From assembly GCA_037131735.1 (NCBI GenBank), contig JBAXQM010000010.1, forward strand, positions 1 through 64,000: a DNA stretch of 64,000 nt, written 5' to 3'. Positions within the stretch are counted from its first letter, which is position 1. Each line of letters starts with the position of its first letter. The position numbers were made by a program, and so were the translations under genes. Below are positions 17,702-26,407 of this stretch, one piece after another. The notes under the pieces are model-generated. The model was not told the origin of the DNA. It saw only the letters and a program-made list of their open reading frames with translations, and ran no database searches. This DNA is from CAIUPE01 sp037131735 (GTDB taxonomy: Bacteria > Pseudomonadota > Alphaproteobacteria > Rhizobiales > Beijerinckiaceae).

Positions 17702-17788
17702 GCCCAGCGCCTCAAACGCCAATTGTTGCATTGCATAAAAAGCGACATCCTGCCTAAATGCGCCGCTTTTTGAGGTGGCCAACAGATC

Positions 17789-19405
17789 ATGCTTCCCTTC
17801 AGTCGCGATGAGGCGAGTTTGCGTGCGGCGTTCCGGTGGGATGTGCCGGAGCGCTATAATATCGGCGTCGCCGTTTGCGATGTATGGGCGGCGCGTGATG
17901 CCAACCGTTTGGCACTCCTAGATATTGACGCATCAGGGTCCGTGGATCGCGTAACCTTCGGCGATCTGCGCACCCGTTCGAACCAGTTGGCTAATCTGAT
18001 TGTGAAGAGCGGCATCACGCCGGGTGAGCGCATCGGAATCTTGCTCCCTCAATCGCGTGAAGTCGCCGAGAGTCACATTGCGATTTACAAAGCCGGCGCT
18101 GTGGCATTGCCGCTTGCTGTGCTCTTTGGTGTCGATGCGCTTGTCTATCGCTTACAAGATGCGGGTGTCACAGGTCTCATCACCAATACGGCGGGATTAC
18201 AAAAACTCAAAGCCGCTTCTTATCCCCTATCCGATTTCAAATTATTGTTGTCGATTGATGGTGATAACGATGCGGCGAAAGATTTTAACAACGCAGTTGC
18301 TGCGCATAGCGTCGACTTTACGCCCGTTGACACCAAAGCCGATGATCCGGCTTTGATGATTTATACATCTGGTACAACAGGGCAGCCGAAAGGCGCGTTG
18401 CACGGACATCGCGTGTTACCCGGCCATTTACCGGGTTTTGAATTGGTGCATGAATTTTTTCCGCATGAGGGTGACTTACTATGGACACCCGCTGATTGGG
18501 CATGGGCAGGCGGTTTGTTAAACGGCCTACTCCCCTCGCTTGCGCATGGCGTGCCCGTAGTGGCGCGGAAATTTGAAAAATTCGATCCTGACGAAGCCTA
18601 TCACTTGATGCAGGATTTTAAGATCCGCAATATTTTTGTGCCGCCCACCGCTTTGCGCATGTTGCGCACGATCAAAAATCCACGCGCAAAGTATCAATTG
18701 CATTTACGCAGCATCGCCTCAGCCGGAGAAGCGCTCGGTGCTGAAACCTTATTATGGGCACAAGAAGAATTGGGCCTCACGATCAACGAAGCTTATGGCC
18801 AGACGGAATGCAATCTCGTGATCGGATCGTGTAATGCGCTTCAAATGGTCAAGCCCGGCTTCATTGGAAAATCTGTGCCCGGACATCATGTTGCAATCAT
18901 TCGCGATGATGGCACGGAATGTGCGCGCGGCGAATTGGGACAGATTGCCATCGCGCGTCCCGACCCCGTGATGTTTTTAGGATATTGGAACCGCGACGCC
19001 GCGACGCATGAAAAATTCATCGGTGAATGGATGATAACAGGCGATCAAGGCGTGATGGATGAGGAGGGCTATATCAAATTCATCGGCCGTGATGATGATG
19101 TGATCACCTCGTCAAGCTATCGCATCGGCCCCGTCGAGATTGAGGATTGTTTGATTCAGCATCCGGCGATTGCCTTGGCAGCCGCTGTCGGCAAGCCCGA
19201 CGCGCTTCGCACGGAAATCGTCAAAGCCTTTCTTGTGCTTCGCCCCGGATTTACGCCAAGTGACGATTTGAAAGCCGATATTGCGCGCTTTGTGAAAGAG
19301 CGTTTGTCCGCGCATGAATATCCGCGCGAGATCGAATTTGTAGCGGATCTGCCAATGACAACGACGGGTAAGATTATTCGCCGTGAGTTAAGAGCGCGCG
19401 GTTAG
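17789..19405 (+). CDS. AMP-dependent acyl-CoA synthetase (acetyl / medium-chain type)
   Basis: This 538-residue enzyme of the ANL superfamily activates a carboxylic acid through an acyl-adenylate and then forms the CoA thioester. The P-loop MIYTSGTTGQPKGALHGH is near residue 190, INEAYGQTECNLVIG is motif A5, and ITGDQGVMDEEGYIKFIGRDDD is A7/A8. The acylation-site Lys lies in TTTGKIIRRELRARG at the C-terminus. The pattern fits ACSM/AcsA-like enzymes acting on short or medium acids. The substrate cannot be fixed. It lies 87 bp after the putR-like gene on the same strand. Confidence 0.88.
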   Translation: MLPFSRDEASLRAAFRWDVPERYNIGVAVCDVWAARDANRLALLDIDASGSVDRVTFGDLRTRSNQLANLIVKSGITPGERIGILLPQSREVAESHIAIYKAGAVALPLAVLFGVDALVYRLQDAGVTGLITNTAGLQKLKAASYPLSDFKLLLSIDGDNDAAKDFNNAVAAHSVDFTPVDTKADDPALMIYTSGTTGQPKGALHGHRVLPGHLPGFELVHEFFPHEGDLLWTPADWAWAGGLLNGLLPSLAHGVPVVARKFEKFDPDEAYHLMQDFKIRNIFVPPTALRMLRTIKNPRAKYQLHLRSIASAGEALGAETLLWAQEELGLTINEAYGQTECNLVIGSCNALQMVKPGFIGKSVPGHHVAIIRDDGTECARGELGQIAIARPDPVMFLGYWNRDAATHEKFIGEWMITGDQGVMDEEGYIKFIGRDDDVITSSSYRIGPVEIEDCLIQHPAIALAAAVGKPDALRTEIVKAFLVLRPGFTPSDDLKADIARFVKERLSAHEYPREIEFVADLPMTTTGKIIRRELRARG

Positions 19406-19417
19406 CAGACATTCTCA

Positions 19418-21214
19418 CTACAACCGCACTCGACCCTCTATGATCGCCCCGCGCATTGTGTCATCGAGTATATGATAACGTTGTGTCGCTTGGTCAAAGA
19501 CATAGACCGGCTCGCTTTCATCGCGCGCGTTCAACCCTTCGCGAATAAGATCAATCTTTCTGATTTTGAAGGTGCCCGTCATGTCGACATCGCGTCGCAG
19601 TCTTAAAAAGAGCGGCCGTGCATGAGGTGGAAGATTATCGGCAAGATGGCGCGTTAGGTTTTCAAGATCGAATGACTCATGTTCTGATAGATGAATCGCC
19701 GCCATACCGGCTTTGCCGTCATGATCCTTGATAGCGACGCCATAAACGGCGCAGGACGCCACACCCTGATGTGTGTTTATGGTTTCAGCAACTTCATTGG
19801 TTGAGATATTCTCGCCCTTCCAACGGAACGTATCACCGACGCGATCAACAAAATAGAAGTAACCGCGATCATCGCGTGTTACGAGGTCGCCGGAACGAAA
19901 CCAGGCATCGCCATCCCAAAACACATTACGCAAAATTTTTGCTTCATCAGCGCTTTTATCGGCATAGCCTTCAAAGCGGTTGGCAGGTGCATTCGGATCA
20001 TCGATAATCTCGCCAATGATTTCGCCGATTTCACCCGGCGCGCAAGGAATGCAGCGCCCTTGAGCATCGCGCATCGGCTTTTCATTCTCGACATCAAAAC
20101 GCACGACTTTGACGACGAAACGTTTCTCCGCCCATTTCGGAATGCGGCCCACAGCACCGGGACGCGAATCAAAATTGAAGAGCGCAATATTACCTTCGGT
20201 TGCACCATAAAATTCACGAATACGCTTGATGCCGAAGCGATCGGAAAAAGCATGCCAGATATCGGGGCGCAACCCATTTCCACAAATGAGGCGGATATTG
20301 TGCTGCCGATCATTTAGAGACGGCGGTGCATTTAAAAGATAACGGCATAATTCACCGATATAGAAAAAGAGCGTGCATTCATGCCGAATAATATCGCTCC
20401 AGAACTCGCGCACGGAGAATTTTTCACGAATGACGACGCTCCCGCCACGAATAAGCACACCAAGAGTGGCAAGGATGCCGCCATTCGAATGATACATCGG
20501 CAGGCAATCATAGAGCCTGTCGCTTGCTTTCACCTCCATCACTGAGGAAAAGCCGAGCGCCATCGCACTCACTCGGTAATGATTGATATTGGCGGCTTTC
20601 GGCAGGCCCGTTGTACCGGATGTATAGACATAAACGCAGCGATCATCGATGGTGAGCGGTACGCGCTCATGCGCTTCGAGTGGCGCATCAGAGAAATCGT
20701 TCAGCACCCGATCAAATTCGGATTCTCCAAAACTATGTTTCAAAACGCGTGGGGCATCGATCACACCGTCCATCGCGTGACGATAGGTCTCTAAGAGCTC
20801 TACCGCGACAATCGCAAGCTTCGGCTTTACGATGGTGACGGAATGCATCAACGCATGACCAGATTGTGATGTGTTGAGAAGCGCTGTCGCGCCACCCGCG
20901 CGCGCAATACCAAGCCAGATGCAGAGATAATCGGGGCGGTTTGGTAAAAACAAGGCCACCGTGTCGCCTTTGTCGATCCCATTCGCTTTCGCCCAGCGCG
21001 CGATGCGGTTGATGCGCGCGCTCATCTGGCCATAAGTCAGCGTCTCGCGCTCGGATATCAACGCCACACGGCTCGCTTTTTGGCTGGCAACCTCTTCCAG
21101 CCGATCAAGAACGGTTTTGTTGGGCGTCGATTTGATCGGCTTGACGCGGTTCAACGTGCGTAACGCGCCGCGCAAATAGGCAAGCTCGCTAATGAGCACT
21201 GATAGAGCCCGCAT
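19418..21214 (-). CDS. Long-chain acyl-CoA synthetase (FATP/FadD6-like)
   Basis: This 598-residue ANL enzyme is of the fatty-acid-transport-protein branch. The P-loop is YVYTSGTTGLPKAANINHYR. The VLIRGGSVVIREKFSVREFW block and IREFYGATEGNIALFNF are typical of very-long/long-chain synthetases, as is GDTFRWKGENISTNEVAE. The C-terminus has TGTFKIRKIDL in place of the TGK motif, as in this branch. It is convergent with the preceding synthetase gene, with a 12-bp gap, so the two are not an operon. Confidence 0.88.
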   Translation of the reverse strand: MRALSVLISELAYLRGALRTLNRVKPIKSTPNKTVLDRLEEVASQKASRVALISERETLTYGQMSARINRIARWAKANGIDKGDTVALFLPNRPDYLCIWLGIARAGGATALLNTSQSGHALMHSVTIVKPKLAIVAVELLETYRHAMDGVIDAPRVLKHSFGESEFDRVLNDFSDAPLEAHERVPLTIDDRCVYVYTSGTTGLPKAANINHYRVSAMALGFSSVMEVKASDRLYDCLPMYHSNGGILATLGVLIRGGSVVIREKFSVREFWSDIIRHECTLFFYIGELCRYLLNAPPSLNDRQHNIRLICGNGLRPDIWHAFSDRFGIKRIREFYGATEGNIALFNFDSRPGAVGRIPKWAEKRFVVKVVRFDVENEKPMRDAQGRCIPCAPGEIGEIIGEIIDDPNAPANRFEGYADKSADEAKILRNVFWDGDAWFRSGDLVTRDDRGYFYFVDRVGDTFRWKGENISTNEVAETINTHQGVASCAVYGVAIKDHDGKAGMAAIHLSEHESFDLENLTRHLADNLPPHARPLFLRLRRDVDMTGTFKIRKIDLIREGLNARDESEPVYVFDQATQRYHILDDTMRGAIIEGRVRL

Positions 21215-21239
21215 AGGTCCGCCTCTCCCGCTTCTACTT

Positions 21240-22355
21240 TTATTCCCGTCTTAACGACAACGGATTGTCGAGCATGGCGGAGCGGTCGGGCGTGTCAATC
21301 CCCGGACGATCAAGAAACGCCTCCCAAAGGCGCGACACAAAGCTCTCGTCGAGGTCTTTGGTGATGAAGACCATTTTGGTTTGGTGATCATCGTCCGGCC
21401 AGCGCGCAAGCTGCAGCGGCGGATGAAACACATGCTGCACGCCATGCAGGATCACCGGACGATCCGGATGTTCAGCAATTTTCACAATGCCCTTCATGCG
21501 CAGGAGCTTTTCGCCATGGGCCGATTTGAGCAGCGTTAAGAAGAGCTCGAAGGCGGATGAGGGAATCGCATCATCGGTGGTGAGACAAAAGGCGCGGATA
21601 TGCGCATCATGCCGGTTCACATCATGCGGATTTTGATTGTCGTGATGGTGATGATCGTGATCATGATGATGGTGGTGACCATGGTCTCCATAGGCTTCGG
21701 CTTTCAGCCACTGGGCCACATCCGGAATTTTCTTCGTGAGATCAAAGAGGCCCGTGCCGATAAGGGCATTTGCCGTGGCTTCGCCTTTCGCTGCATCGAG
21801 AACATTGGCGGCAGGATTGAGCGCCTGTAGGCGCGCGCGAAGAGGGGTCACATCCGAGTGCAAATCGGTTTTTGTGAGCACAATCCGGTCAGCGATTGCC
21901 GCTTGTTTCACGGCTTCGGGATGATGATCAAGCGTCGATGATCCATTCACCGCATCAACTAGCGTCACAACACCGTCAAGCGTGTAACGCGCCACAATCA
22001 TCGAATGTCCAAGAAGCGATTGGAGAATGGGTGCTGGATCAGCAAGCCCTGTCGTTTCAATCACAATACGTTTGAAAGCCGAGAGTGCGCCCGTATCAAA
22101 TTTCTTGATCAGATCTTCGAGCGTTGAAATCAGATCGCCCCGAATCGTACAGCACAGACACCCCGACGCCATCAAGATCATATTGTCATCTTGGGTTTCG
22201 ATGAAGAGATGATCGAGTCCGATCTCGCCAAACTCATTGACGATGACGATGGTGTCAGCGAGCGCGGGATCTTTTAAGAGCCGATTGAGAAGCGTTGTTT
22301 TTCCTGCGCCCAGAAAGCCGGTGATGATCGTAACGGGAATGGGCGTGATGGGCAT
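21240..22355 (-). CDS. CobW/COG0523 family GTPase, putative metallochaperone
   Basis: This 371-residue G3E GTPase has Walker A in ITGFLGAGKTTLLNRLL, the family Cys motif GCLCCTIRGDL (CxCC metal-binding loop), and a TKTDL base-recognition motif. A C-terminal CobW_C domain follows. Between the two domains, near residues 222-240, lies a stretch dominated by His and Asp (HHHHHDHDHHHHD), a metal-binding linker. The family delivers zinc or other metals, or is used in cobalamin synthesis in some bacteria. The cobS/cobT genes are 3 kb away, not adjacent, so a B12 role is not implied. The gene follows a DMT transporter gene by 4 bp. Confidence 0.9.
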   Translation of the reverse strand: MPITPIPVTIITGFLGAGKTTLLNRLLKDPALADTIVIVNEFGEIGLDHLFIETQDDNMILMASGCLCCTIRGDLISTLEDLIKKFDTGALSAFKRIVIETTGLADPAPILQSLLGHSMIVARYTLDGVVTLVDAVNGSSTLDHHPEAVKQAAIADRIVLTKTDLHSDVTPLRARLQALNPAANVLDAAKGEATANALIGTGLFDLTKKIPDVAQWLKAEAYGDHGHHHHHDHDHHHHDNQNPHDVNRHDAHIRAFCLTTDDAIPSSAFELFLTLLKSAHGEKLLRMKGIVKIAEHPDRPVILHGVQHVFHPPLQLARWPDDDHQTKMVFITKDLDESFVSRLWEAFLDRPGIDTPDRSAMLDNPLSLRRE

Positions 22356-22359
22356 GATT

Positions 22360-23247
22360 TCACCGCGCGACGCGACGCTCGACCACCATGGTCAGAGCAA
22401 TAGCGGCAATCACCAGAAATCCCCCAAAATATTGAATGGGTAATAATCGCTCATCAAGAACAATCGCAGAGGTGATCGCGGCAACAACAGGCTCAAGACA
22501 AAAGAGCAAGCCCGCTACTGTTGCCGAAATTCGCGCCAAAGCGAGAATTTGAAAAACAAATCCCAAAACAAACCCCCCAATTGTCAGCCAGATCGGAACG
22601 GCTGCGAGTATTTGTGTCTCCATAGAAAACACACCACCTGTTGCAAACACGGACGCAGTCGCGCCGGGTAAAACAATCGCCTGGGTGACAACAATTTTCG
22701 CAGCATTAGAGCTTTCGCGGCATCGCGTTCCGGCAAAGAATTGCATGGCTGCTGAGACACTCGCGATGGCAGCTAATGCAACGCCTCTGAGATCAAGATC
22801 ACCGCTCGCCATGCCAAGAACCAACACGACACCGACAAAGGCCAAAGCGACAATACCGAGCATCGCCGGCGTGAGTTTTTTCTTATCAACGAATGGGCTC
22901 GCGATCACGATCAAAATCGGGAAAGTATAAAAGATCACTGCCGCAACGGTGATCGGGATAAAGGCTACTGAGGAGAGATAACCAATCGATACGCCCATGC
23001 TGCCCAAACCAAGGAGAGCCATAGGCACGCGCTCGCCCTTCACAACATAAAGCGAGCTTCGGGTTACAAGCGCGAGAACAAGGCCGATGGCAATCATCAC
23101 CAGCACACGCTCGGCAACGATCATCGGACCCTGCACGCCCAGCTCAGCAGAGATTTTGGCAAAGGTTATGTTGAAACCGTAGAAAAACGCGCCCGCAAGA
23201 GCGAAACCGATTCCCCGTCCTGATTGTTCGGACCCCACGCGCCTCAC
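22360..23247 (-). CDS. DMT superfamily (EamA) transporter
   Basis: This 295-residue membrane protein has about ten helices in two EamA halves. It opens with GIGFALAGAFFYGFNITFAK and has FYTFPILIVIASPFVDKKKL between the halves and GLLFCLEPVVAAITSAIVLDE in the second. It probably exports a small metabolite. It is the first gene of a two-gene unit with the CobW-type GTPase (4-bp gap), so a metal-related or amino acid efflux role could be considered but is unproven. Confidence 0.85.
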   Translation of the reverse strand: MRRVGSEQSGRGIGFALAGAFFYGFNITFAKISAELGVQGPMIVAERVLVMIAIGLVLALVTRSSLYVVKGERVPMALLGLGSMGVSIGYLSSVAFIPITVAAVIFYTFPILIVIASPFVDKKKLTPAMLGIVALAFVGVVLVLGMASGDLDLRGVALAAIASVSAAMQFFAGTRCRESSNAAKIVVTQAIVLPGATASVFATGGVFSMETQILAAVPIWLTIGGFVLGFVFQILALARISATVAGLLFCLEPVVAAITSAIVLDERLLPIQYFGGFLVIAAIALTMVVERRVAR

Positions 23248-23426
23248 TCCCCAAACTCACTTTTGGATGGACATTTTGCCCACCCGTTTAAGACCAGAGA
23301 CATACGCGTAGAGCGTTGCTACCTCAACCCATGCCCTAGACAATGCCCCTGTGCGGTTTTGATTGACCTCACGGTCTTTCCCCGCGAAGAGAACCGTTGT
23401 CTCTGGATTTGAGGAGCTGATCCGAC

Positions 23427-24314
23427 ATGCTGTGGGCACTCGCCGCTGTAATTGCCGCCGCCGCTCAAACCGCCCGCAATGCGATGCAGCGGAAATTAAC
23501 CTCCCAAATCGGAACCGTTGGCGCCACACAGGTTCGGTTTCTTTATGGCTTTCCTTTCGCGCTGATTTTTCTGACCACGGTCGCCATCGTCACAAGCGAA
23601 TCAGTGCCGGCAGCCGATCTTGCGTTTATCGGCTTTGCGCTGGGCGGTGCGGTGTCACAAATCCTCGCGACCGCGCTGATGTTGCTGTCGATGAAGGAGC
23701 GGTCATTCTCTGTTACGACGGCTTATACAAAAACGGAGCCCGTGCAGGTTGCGCTCTTCGGTGCGCTTGTTCTCGGCGATCATCTTTCGATGAGTGCGAT
23801 TGTCGCCATTATCATCGCAACAATCGGTGTGGTCCTTATGGCCGTCAAAACGGATGAAAAACTCACGGCGGCAGGTATTCGTCCTGCACTTGCGGGTATA
23901 GCCGCTGGTGGACTTTTCGCGCTTGCGGCAATTTTCTTTCGTGGAGGTATACTCGAACTTGGTCAGCAAAGCTTTGTATTGCGCGCCTCAACAATGCTTG
24001 CTTGGTCACTTGGTCTTCAGACACTGATCCTCATCGTCTGGATGATGCTCTTCGATCGCAAAGCATTGACGGCGAGCATCACATTATGGCGTGCCTCACT
24101 TTTTGCAGGCTTTATGGGTGCTTTTGCCTCGCAATTCTGGTTCATCGGTTTTTCATTAACCGCTGCCGCAAATGTGAGAACGCTCGGTCTCGTCGAAGTT
24201 TTCTTCGCACAAATCGTCACGCGTAAATTTTTAAGCGAAACGACAAGCAAGCGAGAGCTCGCCGGTATGATGCTCATTCTTATCGGCGTCGGCTCACTGC
24301 TTCTCGTTGGCTAA
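23427..24314 (+). CDS. EamA/DMT family transporter
   Basis: This 295-residue membrane protein is a diverged DMT relative with about ten helices. It starts LWALAAVIAAAAQTARNAMQ and ends RELAGMMLILIGVGSLLLVG. The first-half signature TTAYTKTEPVQVALFGALVLGD is present, and the matching second-half one is GLVEVFFAQIVTRKFLSE. It is divergent from the DMT gene at 22360-23247, with a 179-bp gap, and its stop overlaps the convergent BolA gene by 4 bp. The substrate is unknown. Confidence 0.82.
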   Translation: MLWALAAVIAAAAQTARNAMQRKLTSQIGTVGATQVRFLYGFPFALIFLTTVAIVTSESVPAADLAFIGFALGGAVSQILATALMLLSMKERSFSVTTAYTKTEPVQVALFGALVLGDHLSMSAIVAIIIATIGVVLMAVKTDEKLTAAGIRPALAGIAAGGLFALAAIFFRGGILELGQQSFVLRASTMLAWSLGLQTLILIVWMMLFDRKALTASITLWRASLFAGFMGAFASQFWFIGFSLTAAANVRTLGLVEVFFAQIVTRKFLSETTSKRELAGMMLILIGVGSLLLVG

Positions 24315-24586
24315 GGCGCGCGTGCCGAAATTGCGAGCGCGTGAACGCCGTCGGCAAATTCTTGCGCCAACAGCGTATTGATTGCGCGATGACACTCAAT
24401 ACGGCTCTTACCTTGAAAAGCCGCGCTTACAATTTGAACCGAGAAATGAGTTTGCCCGCCAGGGCGGGCACCGGAATGGCCAGCATGTTGATGGGAATCG
24501 TCAGTCACCACAAGATGCGTGGGCGCGAAGCTTGCACTCAATTTGGCTTCAATCCGGTCGCGGATTTTTGTCTCGCTTATCGACAT
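24311..24586 (-). CDS. BolA family protein
   Basis: This 91-residue protein is of the BolA/IbaG family, which partners with monothiol glutaredoxins in iron-sulfur cluster handling or acts as a regulator. The domain spans the whole protein: IRDRIEAKLSASFAPTHLVV, DDSHQHAGHSGARPGGQTHF with the candidate cluster-ligand His residues, and GKSRIECHRAINTLLAQEF. The ATG at 24586 matches the family start. The longer frame to 24865 overlaps the divergent J-domain gene and has no family similarity beyond this point. Confidence 0.92.
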   Translation of the reverse strand: MSISETKIRDRIEAKLSASFAPTHLVVTDDSHQHAGHSGARPGGQTHFSVQIVSAAFQGKSRIECHRAINTLLAQEFADGVHALAISARAP

Positions 24587-24670
24587 GGCTCTTAACCTCT
24601 CTATGTGCGTCACTTCGCCCTGTGTTCGCAAGACTTGTTTCGGCCCCTCGGGACCGACTATTAGACGCTC

Positions 24671-25285
24671 ATGAACCCGAAGTCGAAACTCTACGACAAG
24701 ATCCGTATTCCGCCGCGAAGCCGCCGGGGCCGCCCCGAAGCGGAGCCGCCGCGCTGCGAGCATCCGGGCTGTGCGGAGCCGGGGCCCCATCGCGCGCCCA
24801 AGGGGCGGCATGAGGAAGGCCGATTTTGGCAGTTTTGCCTCGATCACGTCCGGGAATATAATCAAACCTACAATTATTTCGCCGGAATGAGCGATTCAGC
24901 CATCCTCTCCTATCAAAAGGACGCGACAATCGGCCATCGGCCAACCTGGAAACTCGGTGAAAATGCCGCGAGCGGCAAGCGTCGGGCGCAGCAACAGTCC
25001 GAAAAGGTCTTTGTTGACCCGTTCAATCTGTTCGATAATGCCGGGACCAAGAAGCCCCGCAAAAAGGCCGAGCCGGAAGGTCCGCGGGTCGGAGCTTTGG
25101 CGCAAAAGGCCTATGAGACCCTCTCCCTTGAACCTGGGTCGGACGCCCAGACGGTCCGGCTCCGCTACAAGGAACTCGTCAAACGCTTCCATCCGGATGC
25201 TAACGGCGGTGATCGCTCACTGGAAGATCGCTTACGAGAGATCATCAATGCGTATAATACATTGAAAGCGGCGGGCCTCGCCTGA
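24671..25285 (+). CDS. J-domain (DnaJ-like) protein with C-terminal J domain
   Basis: In this 204-residue protein the J domain is at the C-terminus (about residues 140-204): AYETLSLEPGSDAQTVRLRYKEL followed by the HPD motif in KRFHPDANGGD. The N-terminal part holds a Cys/His-containing segment, CEHPGCAEPGPHRAPKG, and FWQFCLDHVREYNQTYNYF. That is the conserved layout of a group of alphaproteobacterial J proteins encoded between bolA and cobS. J proteins stimulate the ATPase of Hsp70; the client is unknown. It is divergent from bolA and co-oriented with cobS. Confidence 0.88.
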   Translation: MNPKSKLYDKIRIPPRSRRGRPEAEPPRCEHPGCAEPGPHRAPKGRHEEGRFWQFCLDHVREYNQTYNYFAGMSDSAILSYQKDATIGHRPTWKLGENAASGKRRAQQQSEKVFVDPFNLFDNAGTKKPRKKAEPEGPRVGALAQKAYETLSLEPGSDAQTVRLRYKELVKRFHPDANGGDRSLEDRLREIINAYNTLKAAGLA

Positions 25286-25405
25286 TAAAGAGGGTGCCGA
25301 GGGTTCGTTATGAGCCCGCAAATTCCCATTAAGGACGATCGTTAGCGGTCATCCAGCGGTGACCGGATACGGCGTGCCGCGCCAGTAGTCGATGCGAGGT
25401 TTTAA

Positions 25406-26389
25406 GTGACAAGCGCCCCTATAGCCCCTGGAATGCCTGATATCACCGTCTCCGCCCGCGAGATGTTTGGCATCGACACGGATATGAATGTGCCCGCCTA
25501 TTCGGTGGCCGATCCCCATGTACCTGATCTCGATCCGGATTATTTGTTCGATCGTCAAACGACATTGGCCATTCTGGCAGGCTTCGCGCGCAATCGTCGT
25601 GTGATGGTCTCTGGCTATCATGGCACAGGTAAATCGACTCATATCGAACAAGTCGCCGCGCGTTTGAAATGGCCATGCGTGCGTATCAATCTTGATAGCC
25701 ACGTCTCGCGCCTTGATCTCGTGGGTAAAGACGCGATCGTCTTGAAGGACGGCAAACAGGTGACCGAATTCCAGGATGGTATTTTGCCCTGGGCGTTGCA
25801 AAACAATATCGCGCTTGTGTTTGACGAATATGATGCCGGTCGTCCGGATGTGATGTTCGTTATTCAGCGCGTGCTCGAAATTTCCGGCAAGCTCACACTT
25901 CTCGATCAGAAGCGTGTGATCCGTCCGCATGGCGCGTTCCGTCTATTTGCTACTGCCAATACGGTTGGTCTTGGTGATACGTCAGGCCTCTATCACGGCA
26001 CGCAGCAAATCAACCAAGGTCAGATGGACCGTTGGTCGATTGTCACGACGCTGAATTATCTGCCACATGACAAGGAAGTTGATATCGTTTTGGCGAAGTC
26101 AAAGCCCTTCCAAACCAAAGAAGGACGCGACACCGTCAATCGCATGGTGCGTCTTGCCGATCTCACGCGTCAGGCCTTCATGAATGGCGATCTCTCCACG
26201 GTGATGAGCCCGCGTACCGTGATCACATGGGCGGAAAATGCGGATATCTTTAACAATGTCGGCATGGCTTTCCGTCTCACCTTCCTCAACAAATGTGATG
26301 AACTCGAGCGTCCGCTTGTCGCCGAATTCTATCAACGCAGCTTCGGTGAAGAATTGCCGGAGAGCGCGTTGAATGTTGCGTTGAGCTAA
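25406..26389 (+). CDS. cobS: Cobaltochelatase subunit CobS (AAA+ ATPase)
   Basis: This 327-residue MoxR-like AAA+ protein works with CobT and CobN to insert cobalt into hydrogenobyrinate diamide in aerobic cobalamin synthesis. Walker A is GYHGTGKSTHIEQVAA (near residue 72), Walker B is IALVFDEYDAG, and sensor residues fall in RLFATANTVGLGDTSG. The reading frame starts with a GTG at 25406; an ATG at 25433 is also plausible. cobT follows after 18 bp. No cobN is in the window. Confidence 0.95.
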   Translation: MTSAPIAPGMPDITVSAREMFGIDTDMNVPAYSVADPHVPDLDPDYLFDRQTTLAILAGFARNRRVMVSGYHGTGKSTHIEQVAARLKWPCVRINLDSHVSRLDLVGKDAIVLKDGKQVTEFQDGILPWALQNNIALVFDEYDAGRPDVMFVIQRVLEISGKLTLLDQKRVIRPHGAFRLFATANTVGLGDTSGLYHGTQQINQGQMDRWSIVTTLNYLPHDKEVDIVLAKSKPFQTKEGRDTVNRMVRLADLTRQAFMNGDLSTVMSPRTVITWAENADIFNNVGMAFRLTFLNKCDELERPLVAEFYQRSFGEELPESALNVALS

Positions 26390-26407
26390 GGATCGTCGCG
26401 AGGACAA

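Noticed and set aside
21600..21830. Hydrophobic Met/Val/Ile-rich small protein on the plus strand
   Set aside because: It is the reverse reading of the His-rich linker codons of the CobW-type gene, so its apparent membrane helix is an artefact.
24587..24865. N-terminal extension of the BolA protein
   Set aside because: The extension has no BolA similarity and overlaps the divergent J-domain gene; the start at 24586 fits the family.
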